Below are positions 1 through 11,518 of a stretch of 64,000 nucleotides of DNA, piece by piece. The DNA is from Erinaceus europaeus (lineage: Eukaryota; Chordata; Mammalia; Eulipotyphla; Erinaceidae). Below the pieces are notes generated by a model that saw only the letters and a list, made by a program, of their open reading frames with translations, made no database searches and had not been told where the DNA came from. Numbering within the stretch: position 1 is the first letter of the stretch; each line of letters starts with the position of its first letter. The stretch lies in assembly GCF_950295315.1 (NCBI RefSeq), contig NC_080175.1:83269566-83333565 (forward strand), in the 5' to 3' direction. The position numbers and the translations under genes were made by a program.

Positions 1-58
1 TCCTCTCTTAATTTCTCTCTGCCCTATCCTATCAAATAAAAAAATTATAAAAATATTT
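1..58 (+). repeat. 3' tail of a tRNA-derived SINE
   Basis: The pyrimidine-rich run, TTTCTCTCTGCCCTATC and then a TCAAATAAA/A-rich end match the tails of the full SINEs elsewhere in the window. The SINE head lies outside the window. Confidence 0.6.
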
Positions 59-94
59 AAAATCTACTACTGGGGTGTAGTTCCACACTGAGCC

Positions 95-300
95 CTTTTG
101 TACTGGCCCTCACTCCCAACCCTAACTCTCCCATGCCCCCAAAGGACAACCATTATTATTTTTCACAAAATCTTAGTAGCAGTTTGACTGGTTTTTTCCC
201 CTACAAATTCATGTTTCAATTCTTCATGTTGCACATATGAGCAAAAACATCCTGTATCTGTTTTACAGAGAAATCCAGGTCATTTGGTAACAGGTATGAA
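95..300 (-). repeat. Old L1 3' end fragment
   Basis: This stretch resembles, at low identity, the segment at about 5825-6110: both have a 'TTCATGT(G)TTTCAATTCT' block followed by 'CACATATGAG'. It looks like a decayed L1 3' terminus in reverse orientation. Boundaries are approximate and no frame survives. Confidence 0.45.
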
Positions 301-439
301 CTATAGCAATAAGAGACCTTGAATACAAAGTCTGAAGGATAAATGTCCTTGTATTTACCTTCTACTCCCTGTCACCCCCTAGCCCCACACACACACACTT
401 TTTTTTTTAATGCATAGTCAGGGGATGGAATCATTTGTA

Positions 440-830
440 TCATTATACAAAAAATTTTCATACCTGAGACTCCAGGACTTCAGGTTCAATCACAGGCACC
501 ACATAAGCTAGAGCTAAAATGTGTTCCTCTGGGGTGGGGGGGTGGGGCTGAGAGGGTGGGGAAACAAGAAACAACATTAAAAGGGAAGGGAGGAAGTCAA
601 GGTATGAACCCAAGTCCTCTCAGACACATTGAGCTGTCTCATGGACCAAAGGTTTTTCTTATTCTTTTCTTTCTCTGTATCTTTTTATTTTCTTTTTGTA
701 AGAGTAGGGTAGAGAAAGAAGGCAGTGACAGTCAAGACACCTTGGCACTACAGCACCACCCACTGAGCTCACTTTGTGCCTTCCATGGTGATCCCTGTTG
801 ATGCTAGGACTCTAGCCTAGATCTGTAACA
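440..830. repeat. Decayed SINE fragments
   Basis: A tRNA-like B-box phrase (CAGGTTCAATCACAGGCACC) sits near 480-505. A reverse-oriented SINE-like stretch follows at about 690-820, with a GA-rich run and then CAGCACCACCCACTGAGCTC. Both are too diverged for a subfamily call. Confidence 0.35.
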
Positions 831-1465
831 GATGGTGAAGTAAATACTCTACTAGACAAACTGCCCCTCAGAACCAAGTCCCCCTCAGATCATTCTTACA
901 ATAGTTTTTCCCAGAAAAAAAAAACCATCTTATTCAAATGCAAATAACACAAAATTTGAGTATATAATTCATATTGTATACAACACATACATATTACAAG
1001 AAATACATTTATGCACTATAAGAAAAAATGGGAATTTCCAATATCTTAAAAAAAAACTAGAAATGAGTTGCTGCAAAGTGGATTAAATATAATACACAAT
1101 ATAACAAAAATTAATTTTTAACTCACATAAAAAGAAACATGGCAAATAAAAATATGTATTCTAAAGTAAGAGATAAGCGAGATAAGCATATATTTAGAGT
1201 TGGATGTTAGTCAAAAGGAAGGGGTAAATAACTGGTACAGGTAGAATAAATCTGCTAAGGAATACAAACAAATGAAAAAAATTTTTCTTACACACAACTA
1301 TTTGTTCAATAAATAAATATGTATGCTTAATTTACATTTGGTTGAGTGGGGAGCATATTTACTAGTTCTCCCAAGGAGGTCATCTAGTTTCAGGTAATAA
1401 TTCATACATACACAAAGACCAAATAACAATAAAATGAAGTCATCATGTGTTTAAAAGTGTCCTAT
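830..1465. other. AT-rich unique DNA, no gene seen
   Basis: No frame, RNA gene or recognisable repeat was found. It holds short A-runs only. Confidence 0.5.
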
Positions 1466-1468
1466 AGG

Positions 1469-1720
1469 CTGGGAATAGATCAACCTGCAAATTCCCATGT
1501 TCAGCGGGGAAGCAATTACAGAAGCCAGACCTTCCACCTTCTGCATCCCACAATGACCTTGAGTCTATACTCCCAGAGGGTTAAAGAATAGGAAAGCTAT
1601 CAGGGGAGGGGATGGGAAATGGAGACCTGGTGGTGGGAATTGTGTGGAGCTGTACCCCTCTTATCGTATAGTCTTCTCAATATTTCCATTTCATAAATAA
1701 AAATTTTTAAAAATATCTAT
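1469..1720 (+). mobile_element. L1 3' end, 5'-truncated
   Basis: This is the last ~250 bp of the local L1 3' UTR: GCTGGGAATAGATCAACCTG, GAAGCAATTACAGAAGCCAG, CTCCCAGAGGGTTAAAGAAT and TGTACCCCTCTTATC, then an A-rich tail. The same blocks recur in at least ten other places in the window. Only non-coding 3' UTR is present. Confidence 0.8.
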
Positions 1721-1724
1721 CAAA

Positions 1725-4070
1725 AAAAGCATCCTAAAAAATTTACAAAAACTATTGACATTTCAAATGCTGGGAAGCTCTGTCCATTCAGGGGAATCAC
1801 AGAGGGACTCCTAAACCAAGACTTGGAAATACAATGCAAGTAGACTTTCAAGAGCAATGAAGGAGCATAAAATTTAGGAGAATGAAAATGCAAAGACTAG
1901 AAGTCGGAAAACATGTGTGAAAATATTGAGAGAAAAGACTTAGTTAGAAAGTCTGAGCCTGATCCCTGGAGGCCCTTCAAGCGTATGCTTTCAACTATAG
2001 ATTTCATGTCAAGTGAAAGACAGTAGGTACTTGAATACTATCATTTTTTTCCAAGTTTTGTTTCATTATAATGTTGTTGACAAAACAATTTTAGTTAAAG
2101 TCGATTGAAATGTCATCCAGAGACTTGCTTTTCTCATAAATTCTTCAGTTAGACGTCACAGTTTCTAAGAACCTATCCAAGATGCTAACCGAGGATTTAT
2201 GGTATAAGACTTTTGGGCAAGTTAATGCAACTGAGGAACTGCTTTCAGGAAGAACATAGAATTGCTGGTCCTAAAACAATGCACCACGATACCTAGAAGA
2301 TTAGGTATTGGGTATATTCCTGTCTCTATTTGTATCAGATATAATAAGTACTGGGAAGATAATACTCATATTCTAATGATAGAAAAAAACAAAACAATAA
2401 GACAAACACAGATGTGCAAATGTTTTAATCAAGAGAAGACCCAGTATTTGCATTGTTAATAAAAAAATGCATATAAAGCCATCCACTTAGTGTGGCTTGA
2501 AGTAAATACATTGCTACAGTAAGCTGCATTGATCTACTTAGGTATGAAAAATCTCTTCCATTTCTTAAAATTGGCTTTATTACTCAGACCCAGAAGAACA
2601 TTTCTTTGAAACAGTATATAATTCTGGCCCATGGATATATAAAGCAAGCTGTATGTGAACAGAACCCAAATAAACTGAACATTTGCTTCTACTTTTTCTA
2701 TCAAAAACAAAAACTTAATGACTCTTTGTCACTGAACAGAGGAAGCTGTCAGCTGATTTTACTAATTTTCCAGCATTCCACGAAAGTCTACATCAGCTGC
2801 AGCTTCATATGATTTGCCTTTCCTTGTTAGGAAGAGTGATTTATAGGAAGTGGTGCCATTAGTGTGAACTGAGGAAATTTTAAAACAACAATGAACAAAT
2901 ATTATCACTTTTTTTCCTGAAATATTTCACTTTCTTTGAAGCCTGTTGACAGTTATCAGCTGTCATTTGCATCACCTCATCTGTATTCCAGTTGGATTAC
3001 AATTTTCTGAGAGGCAGAGCTCCAGAGCCAAGATTCCACTGTTGTGCTTTTCAGTGAGGAAAAAAGAGAGATCTGATATCGCTCACTCACTGCTCTCACC
3101 AGTTATTAGGCAGATGTGGCTATGACTTTTATAGCAGGATACGGAAGCTTAGGATAATACATGTGGTCTTTATGATGCTTTCTAAGTATACAGGGCAAGT
3201 AGTAACTATGATAAAGTTCTATTTTTATTGAGCTTTCTTTTGCACATTATTTAAAAATCACGTAGGCACTCAAAATAAGGAGAAAAAAAATTGAAATCAT
3301 GTTCTCATGGGTAGATTATTATCTGAGACATTACAAGGACAAAACATTAGTACAGAAAAAAAAATGGAGATGAAGGAATACCATCAAGGTATCAATATAT
3401 CTCTACTAGTGGTTCTAAACCAAATTTTATTAAAATCATCCTAGAAATACTAAAGCAATAGCTCAAAAGGAAGTACTGACTATGAATCCTACTTTTCCAA
3501 ACACAGCACAAATTTGACAATCATATCACTACTGTATAGATGGGAGGTTTCCAAAACATAGTCTGAGTTCCTAGTACCTCCATGGAACACTAGGGGGAAA
3601 GGTTTACAGAATTAAAGATAACTAACACTTGGAATACTCTTTTATAGATCAGTAGATTTTCTTCTGTGGTCACTTGCTATTTGAAATTTAAAACATAAAA
3701 TGGATTAAAAATGAAAGTTTTATTCAACACATACTTTTATGCTTATAGCAGAGTAATCATTTTAGTATAAATGTAAATTGAGTATTTTTATAATTTGGTC
3801 AATAGAAACTACATATTATTCTTTAGTGTATACAAAAATTCTTTCTAATTTATAACACAAATATTTAAAGATGTAAGAGGATAATTGTACAGATTAGTGA
3901 AAAAGAAATAAAGAATAGTGAATGGAGAAAAAGAATATGTTATTAGTAGAGGATGAGAGATTATTAGAAAGAAACAGATATCCATTTATGTGCATGGTTA
4001 TAAAAAACAGAATTTGAATCTTTGGTTTATATTTATACATATTCCATTATTTAAAATAAAATTCTAATTA
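1725..4070. other. Unique non-coding DNA
   Basis: No SINE, L1 or LTR hallmark was recognised across about 2.3 kb, and the frames present are short and without family resemblance. It is ordinary AT-rich intergenic or intronic sequence as far as I can see. Confidence 0.45.
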
Positions 4071-4074
4071 GCAT

Positions 4075-4770
4075 AATTTGCTCTTCAGAGTCAGTAGGAA
4101 GTTTGGGGGAATGCAGAATAAAAATACCATCACACAAGGATCTAGGAACTGATTTGACCCTACTTAGTCTGAGAGCCCAAGATAGTAGGAAAGTGAAGAG
4201 ATGCGAACAGGAAAGCAAAGTGTCTGTCATGAAGAACTGCTCCATCTCACTTATCATCAGACAAACGCAGATTAAATCTATACTGAGATTCCATCTCACA
4301 CCTGACAATGGCCTACATCAACAAAACAGGAAATAACAGGTTGTGGTGAGGTTGTGGAGAAAAAGAGACACTGCCACAGTGCTGGTGGGAATGCAAACTG
4401 GATGGAAAGTCCTTAAACAAGTAAAAATGGAACTAGGATCCAGCAATAGCACTTTTAAGTATTTAGCCAAAGAACACTCAAACACTAACCCAGAGGGACA
4501 TTTGCCCGCCTATGTTCATAGCTTCACTATTCACAACAGCTAGAGTGGAAGCAGCCTAAATTCCCAGCAACAGATAGCTCGCTAGGCACACAGAAGCAAG
4601 CAAACCATTTCTAGGGTTTTGGGAGTTGGGAGCATGGGGACACAGAACTTTAGCGGTGGGTCTGGTGTAAAACTATGCATAATAATCTTAAAGTACTATA
4701 ACTCACTGAAAATCACAACATGAGAAAAGGAAATAAATAGGTGTTCTAATGTTCCTAAAACTGGTATGTC
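4075..4770 (+). mobile_element. L1 ORF2 C-terminal fragment, decayed
   Basis: The sequence shows the L1 ORF2 3' blocks 'TCCATCTCACACCTGACAATG', 'GGTTGTGGAGAAAAAGAGAC' and 'GCTGGTGGGAATGCAAACTGG', followed by the region that encodes the Cys-rich C-terminus. Frames are broken, and internal deletions follow ATGGAAAGTCC. The 4343-4543 open frame is a chance frame in this decayed copy. Confidence 0.75.
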
Positions 4771-4774
4771 TGAG

Positions 4775-5820
4775 AGATAAATTTTCCACAGTGATATTCT
4801 AATGAAGTATAACATTTCTGTTTTTACATATATTCTTTGGGAGTGGTTTAAAATTCATTGTCTTATTATCTCTGACTCTTTAGTCAGCTACTAAAAAATT
4901 GTTATAATAAGAACAATCATTTTTCATGTCCAGCTCCCCCATTCAGAAACACTTCACTTGTTAAAATTCTAAGCTAATCTCTAAGTGGAAAGTTAGACAG
5001 TATCAGATAATTTTTGTAGATTCTCATGGGATTGAGTCTTATAGCAGTTGAAATGTTCCACAAGAATCTGAGGAGACTGGAAGATTATAGGTTGATAAAC
5101 AGTAAACTGAATTACTCTTCAGTCTACTTTGAGTTCTCAAATTATATGTTTTTTTTTTCTCCTCTGGGAGAAGATTAGTTGTGCTGAGAAGTAAAAGAAG
5201 CTCAATTTACACCTTTCCACATCAAGTTTCTGTTTAGGTGGAAAGGAAATTTCTCTTACAATTTGAAATCATTCTGGAAATTTTAAAATTACCTAGATAC
5301 ATTCATACACATTTATTTCTGCCATGTTGATGCATAAAGTGAAGCTAAAGTACAGGTCAGGTTATACAGAATCACTCTCTAAAAACCCCTAACTGGGCTT
5401 AGGGAAAGAGAGAGAAATAGAGAGACACAGATAGAACACAGACAGAGGGAAAGTGGGGAGGATAACCTAACACAGAAGTTGTGCCATGTGTCAGAACAGA
5501 TAAATTACAGATTATTTCTTGTTCTGTCTATAAAAGGGTCTGTAAGCGAGATTGGAATTTGGCTTACAGACCCCATAAAATAACTCTTCGTTCCCATTTT
5601 CAGTTGGCACCATGCTATATGCAGAGGACCTAAACAGACTAACAGGCAGAGAAACTATTTTTTCCTGTTTGTCTGATTAAATTAGAACACTAGTCATATC
5701 TTGGTTTTGGACTGGGTCATACACCATTGTATCAATTATTATTCTGGTTCTCAAACTTGGATTAAAGTTATTATATTTTAGTGCTTTAAGTTGTTTGCAA
5801 GATTATAAGATAATAGGGGT
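4775..5820. other. Unique non-coding DNA with short GA-rich run
   Basis: No gene was seen. A purine-rich stretch at about 5398-5460 (GAGAGAGAAATAGAGAGAC) is the only low-complexity feature. Confidence 0.45.
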
Positions 5821-5824
5821 ATAA

Positions 5825-6110
5825 TAATTCTACACCACTCACACCCCTAATGATAACTACCACACCACCATAGTTCTTCCAATGTCACATATATGGTTAG
5901 CTATATATATATTTTTTTCCTTTTTCAAGTTCATGTGTTTCAATTCTCTGTGTTTCACATATGAGTGAAAGCATGCACTAGTCATCTGTTACTTCCATAC
6001 TTCTGTCACAAAACATCATCACTGCCAATGGCATTCATTTTGTCTCAAAGGACATGACAGAGTATTTTTAAGCTGCTAAGTAGTACACCATGGAGTATAA
6101 GCCCATTACT
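5825..6110 (-). repeat. Old L1 3' end and ORF2 terminus fragment
   Basis: Read on the minus strand this is an L1 tail. It includes blocks equivalent to the L1 phrases around 22440-22560, such as the reverse of TTTTTAAGCTGCTAAGTAGTACACCATGGAGTATA, which corresponds to the ORF2 'YYTMEYY'-like region. It is strongly diverged. Confidence 0.55.
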
Positions 6111-6691
6111 TTTTTCTTTCTATTTATAATACTCAGATAAGTGATTTTTATTCTTATACATAGAATTAGAGTCAGTGAGAATAAGAACCCTAGGGTGGAA
6201 AAAGCTAGTGGGTCAGTTTTGGGCATGTTTCTAGGAACACAATATCGCAGTAATCTTTGCTTGAGTTTAATAGCTAACACGAAAGTAGACTAGAAATATT
6301 ACCTTAAAGGATGAAGTCACAGTGGAGAACTGAACTTAAGAGTTGGGTTAGAGCAGAGAGTGACTTCCATACCTGAAAATATATGCATATATATGCAATT
6401 GACTGCTTACCACATCGATCTGACCACACTGATCTAAAAAAAGAACAGTACCTCCCTCAAAAGAGATCATTTTATTACACTACAAAAATTATCCATAATA
6501 ATTGTTTATTACTCAACATAGTGGTTAAGAGCAAAAATTACTGTGGACAGATTGGATGTTAGCAAAGAATATTACACAAAGATGAGTTTCATAAGACTCC
6601 TATGAAATGCTTTTCCATTTTACAGATGAGAAAAATGAATTGCAGATTTAATCTTTGTTTAAATTGATGAAACTCATAAAAGGATAAATGG

Positions 6692-6964
6692 GGGATTCAG
6701 GTGGTAGTGCAGTGGGTTAAGCACACGTGGCGCAAAGCGCAAGGACCAGCATAAGGATCCCGGTTCCAGCCCCTGGCTCCCCACATGCAGGGGAGTCGCT
6801 TCACAGGCGGAGAAGCAGGTCCGCAGGTATTTATCTTTCTCTCTCCCTCTCTGTCTTCCCCTCCTCTCTCCATTCCTCTTTGTCCTATCCAACAATGACA
6901 ACAACAATAACCACAACAGTAAAACAACAAGGACAACAAAAGTGAATAGATAAATAAATTTTAA
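6692..6964 (+). mobile_element. ERI-type tRNA-derived SINE (long-head type A), with TSD
   Basis: The element has a tRNA-like head (GTAGTGCAGTGGGTTAAGCA, then GGATCCCGGTTCCAGCCCC), a pyrimidine-rich middle and an ACAACAAAAGTGAATAGATAAATAAA tail. Perfect 14-bp direct repeats AAAAGGATAAATGG flank it at 6678-6691 and 6965-6978, showing insertion by L1-type target-primed reverse transcription. Confidence 0.92.
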
Positions 6965-7162
6965 AAAAGGATAAATGGAATTATATAAGACAAAAACGTC
7001 TACACATTGAAAGCAAACTATATCAGGATAACCAGGCAACCCAGTAAATGGGAGAAATAATTTGTACATTACACCCCTGACAAGCAACTGATCACAAATA
7101 TCTATAAAGAACTAGTGCAGTTCAACAACAAAAACAATAGCCCAATTTAAAGAAGTGAGTCA

Positions 7163-7377
7163 GGGCCAGGTGGTGGCGCAGTTGGTTGAGCACAGGTATT
7201 ACAATGCACAAGGACCTGGGATTGAGCACCCAGTCCCCACCTGCAGGGGAAAGTTTCAAGAGTGGTGAAACAGGGCTGCAGGTGTCTCTCTGTGTTTCTC
7301 CCTCTCTATTGCCCCCTTCCTCTTTTTATTTCTGGCTGTCTCTATCCAATAAATAAAGATAATAAAAAAAATTTTAA
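7163..7377 (+). mobile_element. tRNA-derived SINE (type B)
   Basis: The head is GGCCAGGTGGTGGCGCAGTTGGTTGAG, with a B-box-like GGGATTGAGCACCC, then CCCACCTGCAGGGGAAAG, a CT-rich middle and CTCTATCCAATAAATAAA. It differs from type A by the GGTGGCGCA.(C/G)TGGTT(A/G)AG head and shorter tail. Confidence 0.88.
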
Positions 7378-7741
7378 GTGGGCCAAAGTACTAAACAGTT
7401 TTCTAAAGAATAGTTACACATGGCCCATATGAAGACATGCTCCACTGCACTTATTATTAAAGAAGTAAAAATTTAATTTACACTGATAGTCCATCTCACA
7501 CTTGTTAGAATAGCTTATTACAGCGACAGTCAGGAAATGACAGGTGTTGGCAAGGTTGTGGAGGGAAAGGGACTCTGTTACACTGCTGGTGGAAATGCAA
7601 ACTGGTACAGTCCCTTCGGAAGACTATGGACAGTCCTTCAATAAAAATGATATTGTGTCCTTTGGGAAAAAATGGATAGAAATTGATATGACTACACCTA
7701 GTGACATAAGTAAGAGATGAAAGACAACTACTTGATGGTTT

Positions 7742-8200
7742 CCTTTCCCACGTCTATGCTCGACCGGACCTGCCAATATACGCGGAGATCTTCGCCCACC
7801 CTGTCCAACGCTTGACGTCTCGTCACCCAATCTGGTCCCCTACGCCTACACTGAACTTCTCTGTTCCAGACTCTTGGAAACAGAGTTGGCAGTCAGCTGA
7901 GGTCAAGAACAAACACCTCATCACAGACCCCTGCAAGCGTCAACCCGGCTTTGACCTAGCACGTTATGATTGGGCCCTCCTCAATCGCTATCGAACAGGC
8001 CATGGCCGGTGCGCCGCTATGTCCCATCGCTGGGGAGCCAGAGACGACCCGAACTGCTCCTGCGGCTACAGACAGACTATGACCCACATAGTCAACGACT
8101 GCCACCTCTCCAGATTCAAAGGAGGTCTCGAAACTTTACATCAGGCTCAACCTGACGCTGTTGACTGGCTACGGAAGAAGGGCAAACGCTAGAAGAAGAA
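7742..8200 (+). mobile_element. Jockey/CR1/L2-type LINE, copy 1 (3' end, inserted in L1)
   Basis: This 5'-truncated piece shares its whole length with copy 2 on the opposite strand at 36271-36735; I count about 14 mismatches in about 390 bases. It ends with TAG followed at once by AAGAAGAA. Flanking sequence is L1, and about 4-5 bases of the L1 target (ACTC after GATGGTTTC) seem lost, with no target duplication visible. It is GC-richer than its surroundings. Confidence 0.85.
7746..8192 (+). pseudogene. C-terminal domain of the Jockey-like LINE polyprotein (copy 1)
   Basis: The open frame has no lesion. It runs from the truncation through VYARPDLPIYAEIFAHPVQR to the stop TAG at 8190-8192. It holds the C-terminal signature: LLNRYRTGHGRC (about 8003-8020), a Trp, then PNCSCGYRQTMTHIVNDCHL with a C-x-C...H-x4-C-type arrangement, and ends DWLRKKGKR. 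Such domains follow the reverse transcriptase in Jockey/CR1/L2-group LINEs. There is no start codon of its own, so it is a truncated retroelement frame and not a host gene. Confidence 0.8.
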
Positions 8201-8259
8201 ATATGTGAAATATAGAGAACTCACACATGAACTTTGTGAAGAAGGAGGAGAAGGAGACA

Positions 8260-8402
8260 GAGGAAGGAAGGAAGGAAGGAAGGAAGGAAGGAAGGAAGGA
8301 AGGAAGGAAGGAAGGAAGGGAGGGGAGAGGAAGGAAAGAAGGAAGGAAAGGAAGGAGGGAGAAGAAAGGAAGAAGGGAGGGAGGGAAGGAAGGGAGATAG
8401 GA
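8260..8402. repeat. (GGAA)n / GGGA-rich microsatellite
   Basis: There are at least a dozen uninterrupted GAAG units at 8262-8318, followed by imperfect GGAAG/GGGAG repeats. The open frames on both strands here are pure low complexity. Confidence 0.95.
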
Positions 8403-8564
8403 AGGGGTGAAAGCAAGAAAAACTGTTTCTAAAAATTCTGTGTGGACAATGGTGATTATCTTAGGGAGGTAGAAGGGTTTGGTGCTGGATGTGATGTGGA
8501 ATTATACACTATAATCCTACAATCTTGTAGGCACTATCAATCACAATTAACAAATGAAAAACAC

Positions 8565-9430
8565 TCATAAAGGAGAGTCTGGAAATTCGAATTCACTCCT
8601 GCAAACTATAAAATCCATCAACCCATGCTGAAACAAGAGCCCAAACACATCTATTTTGCATTCACATTAAATGAACTCTTGGTTAAATTTTATCAGCATT
8701 TCCCTTATTTTGCATTGCCTACACATAACATCATAAACTTTAAGCCTGCTGGAAAATTCAATAAGGAAGAGAAGTTTTATCACATTTTAAATATTAAAAA
8801 AGAAGAAGAAATTACTTTGTTATATATATATATTTTTTCTTTTGATAAGTGATGAAATTTGCTGCAAGTCAAAATCCCATCACAAGATTAATAATTGATT
8901 TAGTTTCAAAATATCTGGTCTTAAGTTAACCCATAAAGGTAAGAGACTTCTTGTAAGAACCACAATACATCAATATATGTTATAAATCTAGACCAAATCT
9001 GGTGCACTGGAATGATACCTAAAGCTATAAGAATCAAATTTGAGCAATGCATTTTTCATCTGTATCTTTAGTCCCACAATCAATGAGATTTTGTTTCTAT
9101 CTTCATTAGAACTGTATTCAAAACATAATTGCCTTAGTTTTCTGTCCCTTAACTACATTTAGCTCATTCCTATTTAAGTGTCTCTCATTTGTCTGTATTC
9201 TTTCCCTAGCTGTGTGATTAAATCTTCTGTGTCTGCCTATTTCAACTTAAATGTCACATTTTACCTTCAATATAATTTTATCAAAAATACTTTTACTAAA
9301 CATCCCAATTAATATAGTACCCTCTTCCTAAACTTTGTAAGCATATTAAATTATTCAGTTATTTTTATGTGTATCTTCTCATTCCTGAAACCAACATGAA
9401 AACATTCTGAAGAATATACCATTATCATTA
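8565..9430. other. AT-rich unique DNA
   Basis: No gene or clear repeat was recognised. Confidence 0.4.
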
Positions 9431-9433
9431 TTA

Positions 9434-9435
<2 letters not shown>

Positions 9436-9479
<44 letters not shown>
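9436..9479. repeat. (AT)n microsatellite
   Basis: A pure alternating AT tract of about 44 bp, probably polymorphic. Confidence 0.97.
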
Positions 9480-9481
<2 letters not shown>

Positions 9482-9814
9482 CTTCCCTCATTACCTTGCC
9501 ACCTCTACCCTATCCAGTGTCCTTTCTACTCTAGTTTTATTTATTCAATTTCCACTCTTTCTTCAAGTTCTATGTTTGATACTAAACACTTTATTTACTC
9601 TAACCACTAGAATTATCTCCCTCTTCTATATACCTTATACTAGACCTATAGTCAACGCCAACCTGTTTGTTATTTAATTTTTCCTAAATAAAAAAAAAAA
9701 ATCTCTGAACTTTTCTTTCATGAGACTATCTGTTTCTTTTGTATATCATCTATGGAAACACAACAAAGAAATATCGATTGGTAAATTCTACCTACATTTT
9801 CCTTTCTGTCTCCA

Positions 9815-10022
9815 TTCCTCCTCTCTCTTCCTTTCTTTTCTTCTTCCTTTCTTTCCTTTTCTTCTTTTCTTTAATAGAGACAGAAAAGACAGGGAGGCAA
9901 AGAGTGTGAAAGAGACCACAGCACCAAAGCTACCTCCAATGCCAGTAGGACCAGGCTTGAACCTCAGCTGTGCACATGACAAAGCAGCAAACTATCCAAG
10001 TGAGCTATTTCACCAGCTCCTA
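9815..10022 (-). repeat. Diverged SINE, minus strand
   Basis: After a CT-rich block comes GACAGAAAAGACAGGGAGGC, then a reverse tRNA-like B box (AGGCTTGAACCTCAGCTGTG), ending GAGCTATTTCACCAGCTCC. It is a decayed reverse-oriented tRNA-SINE. Confidence 0.5.
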
Positions 10023-10387
10023 TAGAAAAAACCGTTCCTACAGTCCGTAATTATATTTTAAAATCATGAAATTCTTTTACTCATTTTGGAAATGCCAAGG
10101 ACAAGTGGGTTCAGAATAGCAACACTTTGAACTTAAGTATTTCAGAACCTACAAAAGGAAAACGTTATAGCTTCAGACACTTGGAAGTGAGAGAGTGGCA
10201 TACAGAAAAAGAAAAAAAGGAAAAAAGTGTTTTATAGCTGCAAGACAACTGAAAAGAGAGTCTTTTAGATCAATGGAAGGGTGGATGAAAAAGGAATTCA
10301 ATGACATTTTTAAATACAGATCAAATAGCTGCTATGGTTGTAAACTTCACAAGAAATTAGCAGGTAGAAAGAAAAAAAATGTACGAT

Positions 10388-10446
10388 ATTAAACAGGGAC
10401 AGATCCTAGCCATACTTGATCCTAGCCAAAAAGCTGAGACGTGTTA
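10388..10446 (-). pseudogene. U2 snRNA-derived fragment
   Basis: Read on the minus strand, the sequence contains CTTTTTGGCTAGGATCAAGT followed by TCTGTCCCTGTTT. This resembles the 5' region of U2 snRNA (the GGCCTTTTGGCTAAGATCAAG branch-site side). Only ~60 bp remain, with several substitutions and a small insertion, so it is a pseudogene remnant. Confidence 0.55.
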
Positions 10447-10449
10447 TCA

Positions 10450-11320
10450 CTGAGGGTTTTTATAGTCTAGTAGAAAAGAACAGCAAGGAAAAAAGAAATT
10501 AGATTTTAAAGAGAGCATAGTAAATTTTACCAATTATCCAGCACCCATCCTATACCTACGTGCATTTAGTGTTGAGCTATTAAAGTGAAAGAGAAAACTT
10601 TACAATGCATGGAATCAAAGAACAGCAAATTCATAAGAGAAAGCAAGAACAAATTGTTTTCTTTGCAAACCATGTGCTGTTTTCAATAAAGATGATATAT
10701 GACTAACCTGGAATCAATATGAATGCAGACGAAACTTATTCTCTTCTGGGCAATTGTAAAGCTGATACTTACTTCGCTGAATATTTATCATTTGAATGCA
10801 GAATACTGTTTTGCCAATGCTCAATGTACAAACAATAAATAGAAACGTTACCTCCCTCACTATTTTTCTTTTATTCTTGCTTTGGCTTTTCCAGGACTAG
10901 GATAAATGAATAGTAAAAACCCACCTCACAGTTCACAAAACATGGTAAAGGAAGCATAAATCCCCAAGATAGCATTGCTAACAATCTCTAAAAGAAGTAA
11001 ATGGCCCATGGATCCTTTAAATGTTTCAAGTACAGCAGTTGAATGAATATGAGTCATACATTAAGTGGGATCATTTGGAAGGATGAATGGATCTTTAAGG
11101 TGAAAGGGTTTCTTGTCCGAAGCTGGCAGACAGAAGTATGCAAATACCCTTTCCTTTTACATTTTGCAATATTAAATTGTTGTGAATGTGTCACAGCTCA
11201 TTTCAATGTGAGCCCCAAGCCATTTACAAAATGAAATCCTCAGAGTCAACCCTCTCCTCAAGGGTCATGAAGCAAATTGACTTTGCACTAGTGGTCTCAG
11301 TAGAGGAGAGGTTGTTTTTT
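10450..11320. other. Unique non-coding DNA
   Basis: No gene or mobile element was recognised. Confidence 0.4.
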
Positions 11321-11370
11321 TTTTTTCTTTTTCTCCTCCTCCTCTTCCTCCTCCTCCTGCTTCCTTTTTT

Positions 11371-11518
11371 TTTTTTTTTAATATTTATTTATTCATGAGA
11401 AGTGATAGGAGAGAGAAAGAACCAGACATCACTCTGGTACATGTGCTGCCGGGGATTGAACTCAGGACCTCATGCTTGAGAGTCACGTCTCTTAGCCACT
11501 GTGCCACCTCCCAGACCA
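11371..11518 (-). mobile_element. Short tRNA-like SINE (type C), with TSD
   Basis: On the minus strand it reads as a tRNA-like head: GTGGTCTGGGAGGTGGCACA, then CATGAGGTCCTGAGTTCAATCC with a good B box. The A-rich end lies at the low-coordinate side. A 17-bp direct repeat CTCCTGCTTCCTTTTTT at 11354-11370 and 11519-11535 defines the insertion. Confidence 0.88.

Larger units (their letters stand above)
7380..8560 (+). mobile_element. L1 fragment interrupted by a Jockey-like LINE and a GGAA array
   Basis: L1 ORF2 C-terminal blocks lie at 7430-7640 (GTGTTGGCAAGGTTGTGGAG, GCTGGTGGAAATGCAAACTGG). An L1 tail follows to 7741 (GACATAAGTAAGAGATGAAA) and resumes at about 8201 (ATATGTGAAATATAGAGAAC, CACACATGAACTTTGTG), ending near 8560. 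The two parts abut in other L1 copies, so the intervening 7742-8200 is an insertion. A purine array at 8260-8402 has expanded inside the L1 tail. Confidence 0.75.

Noticed and set aside
6692..6780. tRNA gene suggested by A- and B-box-like sequences
   Set aside because: The boxes belong to tRNA-derived SINEs with target duplications; no cloverleaf with proper anticodon and acceptor stem is evident.
8189..8432. Open frames in the GGAA array
   Set aside because: Low complexity only.
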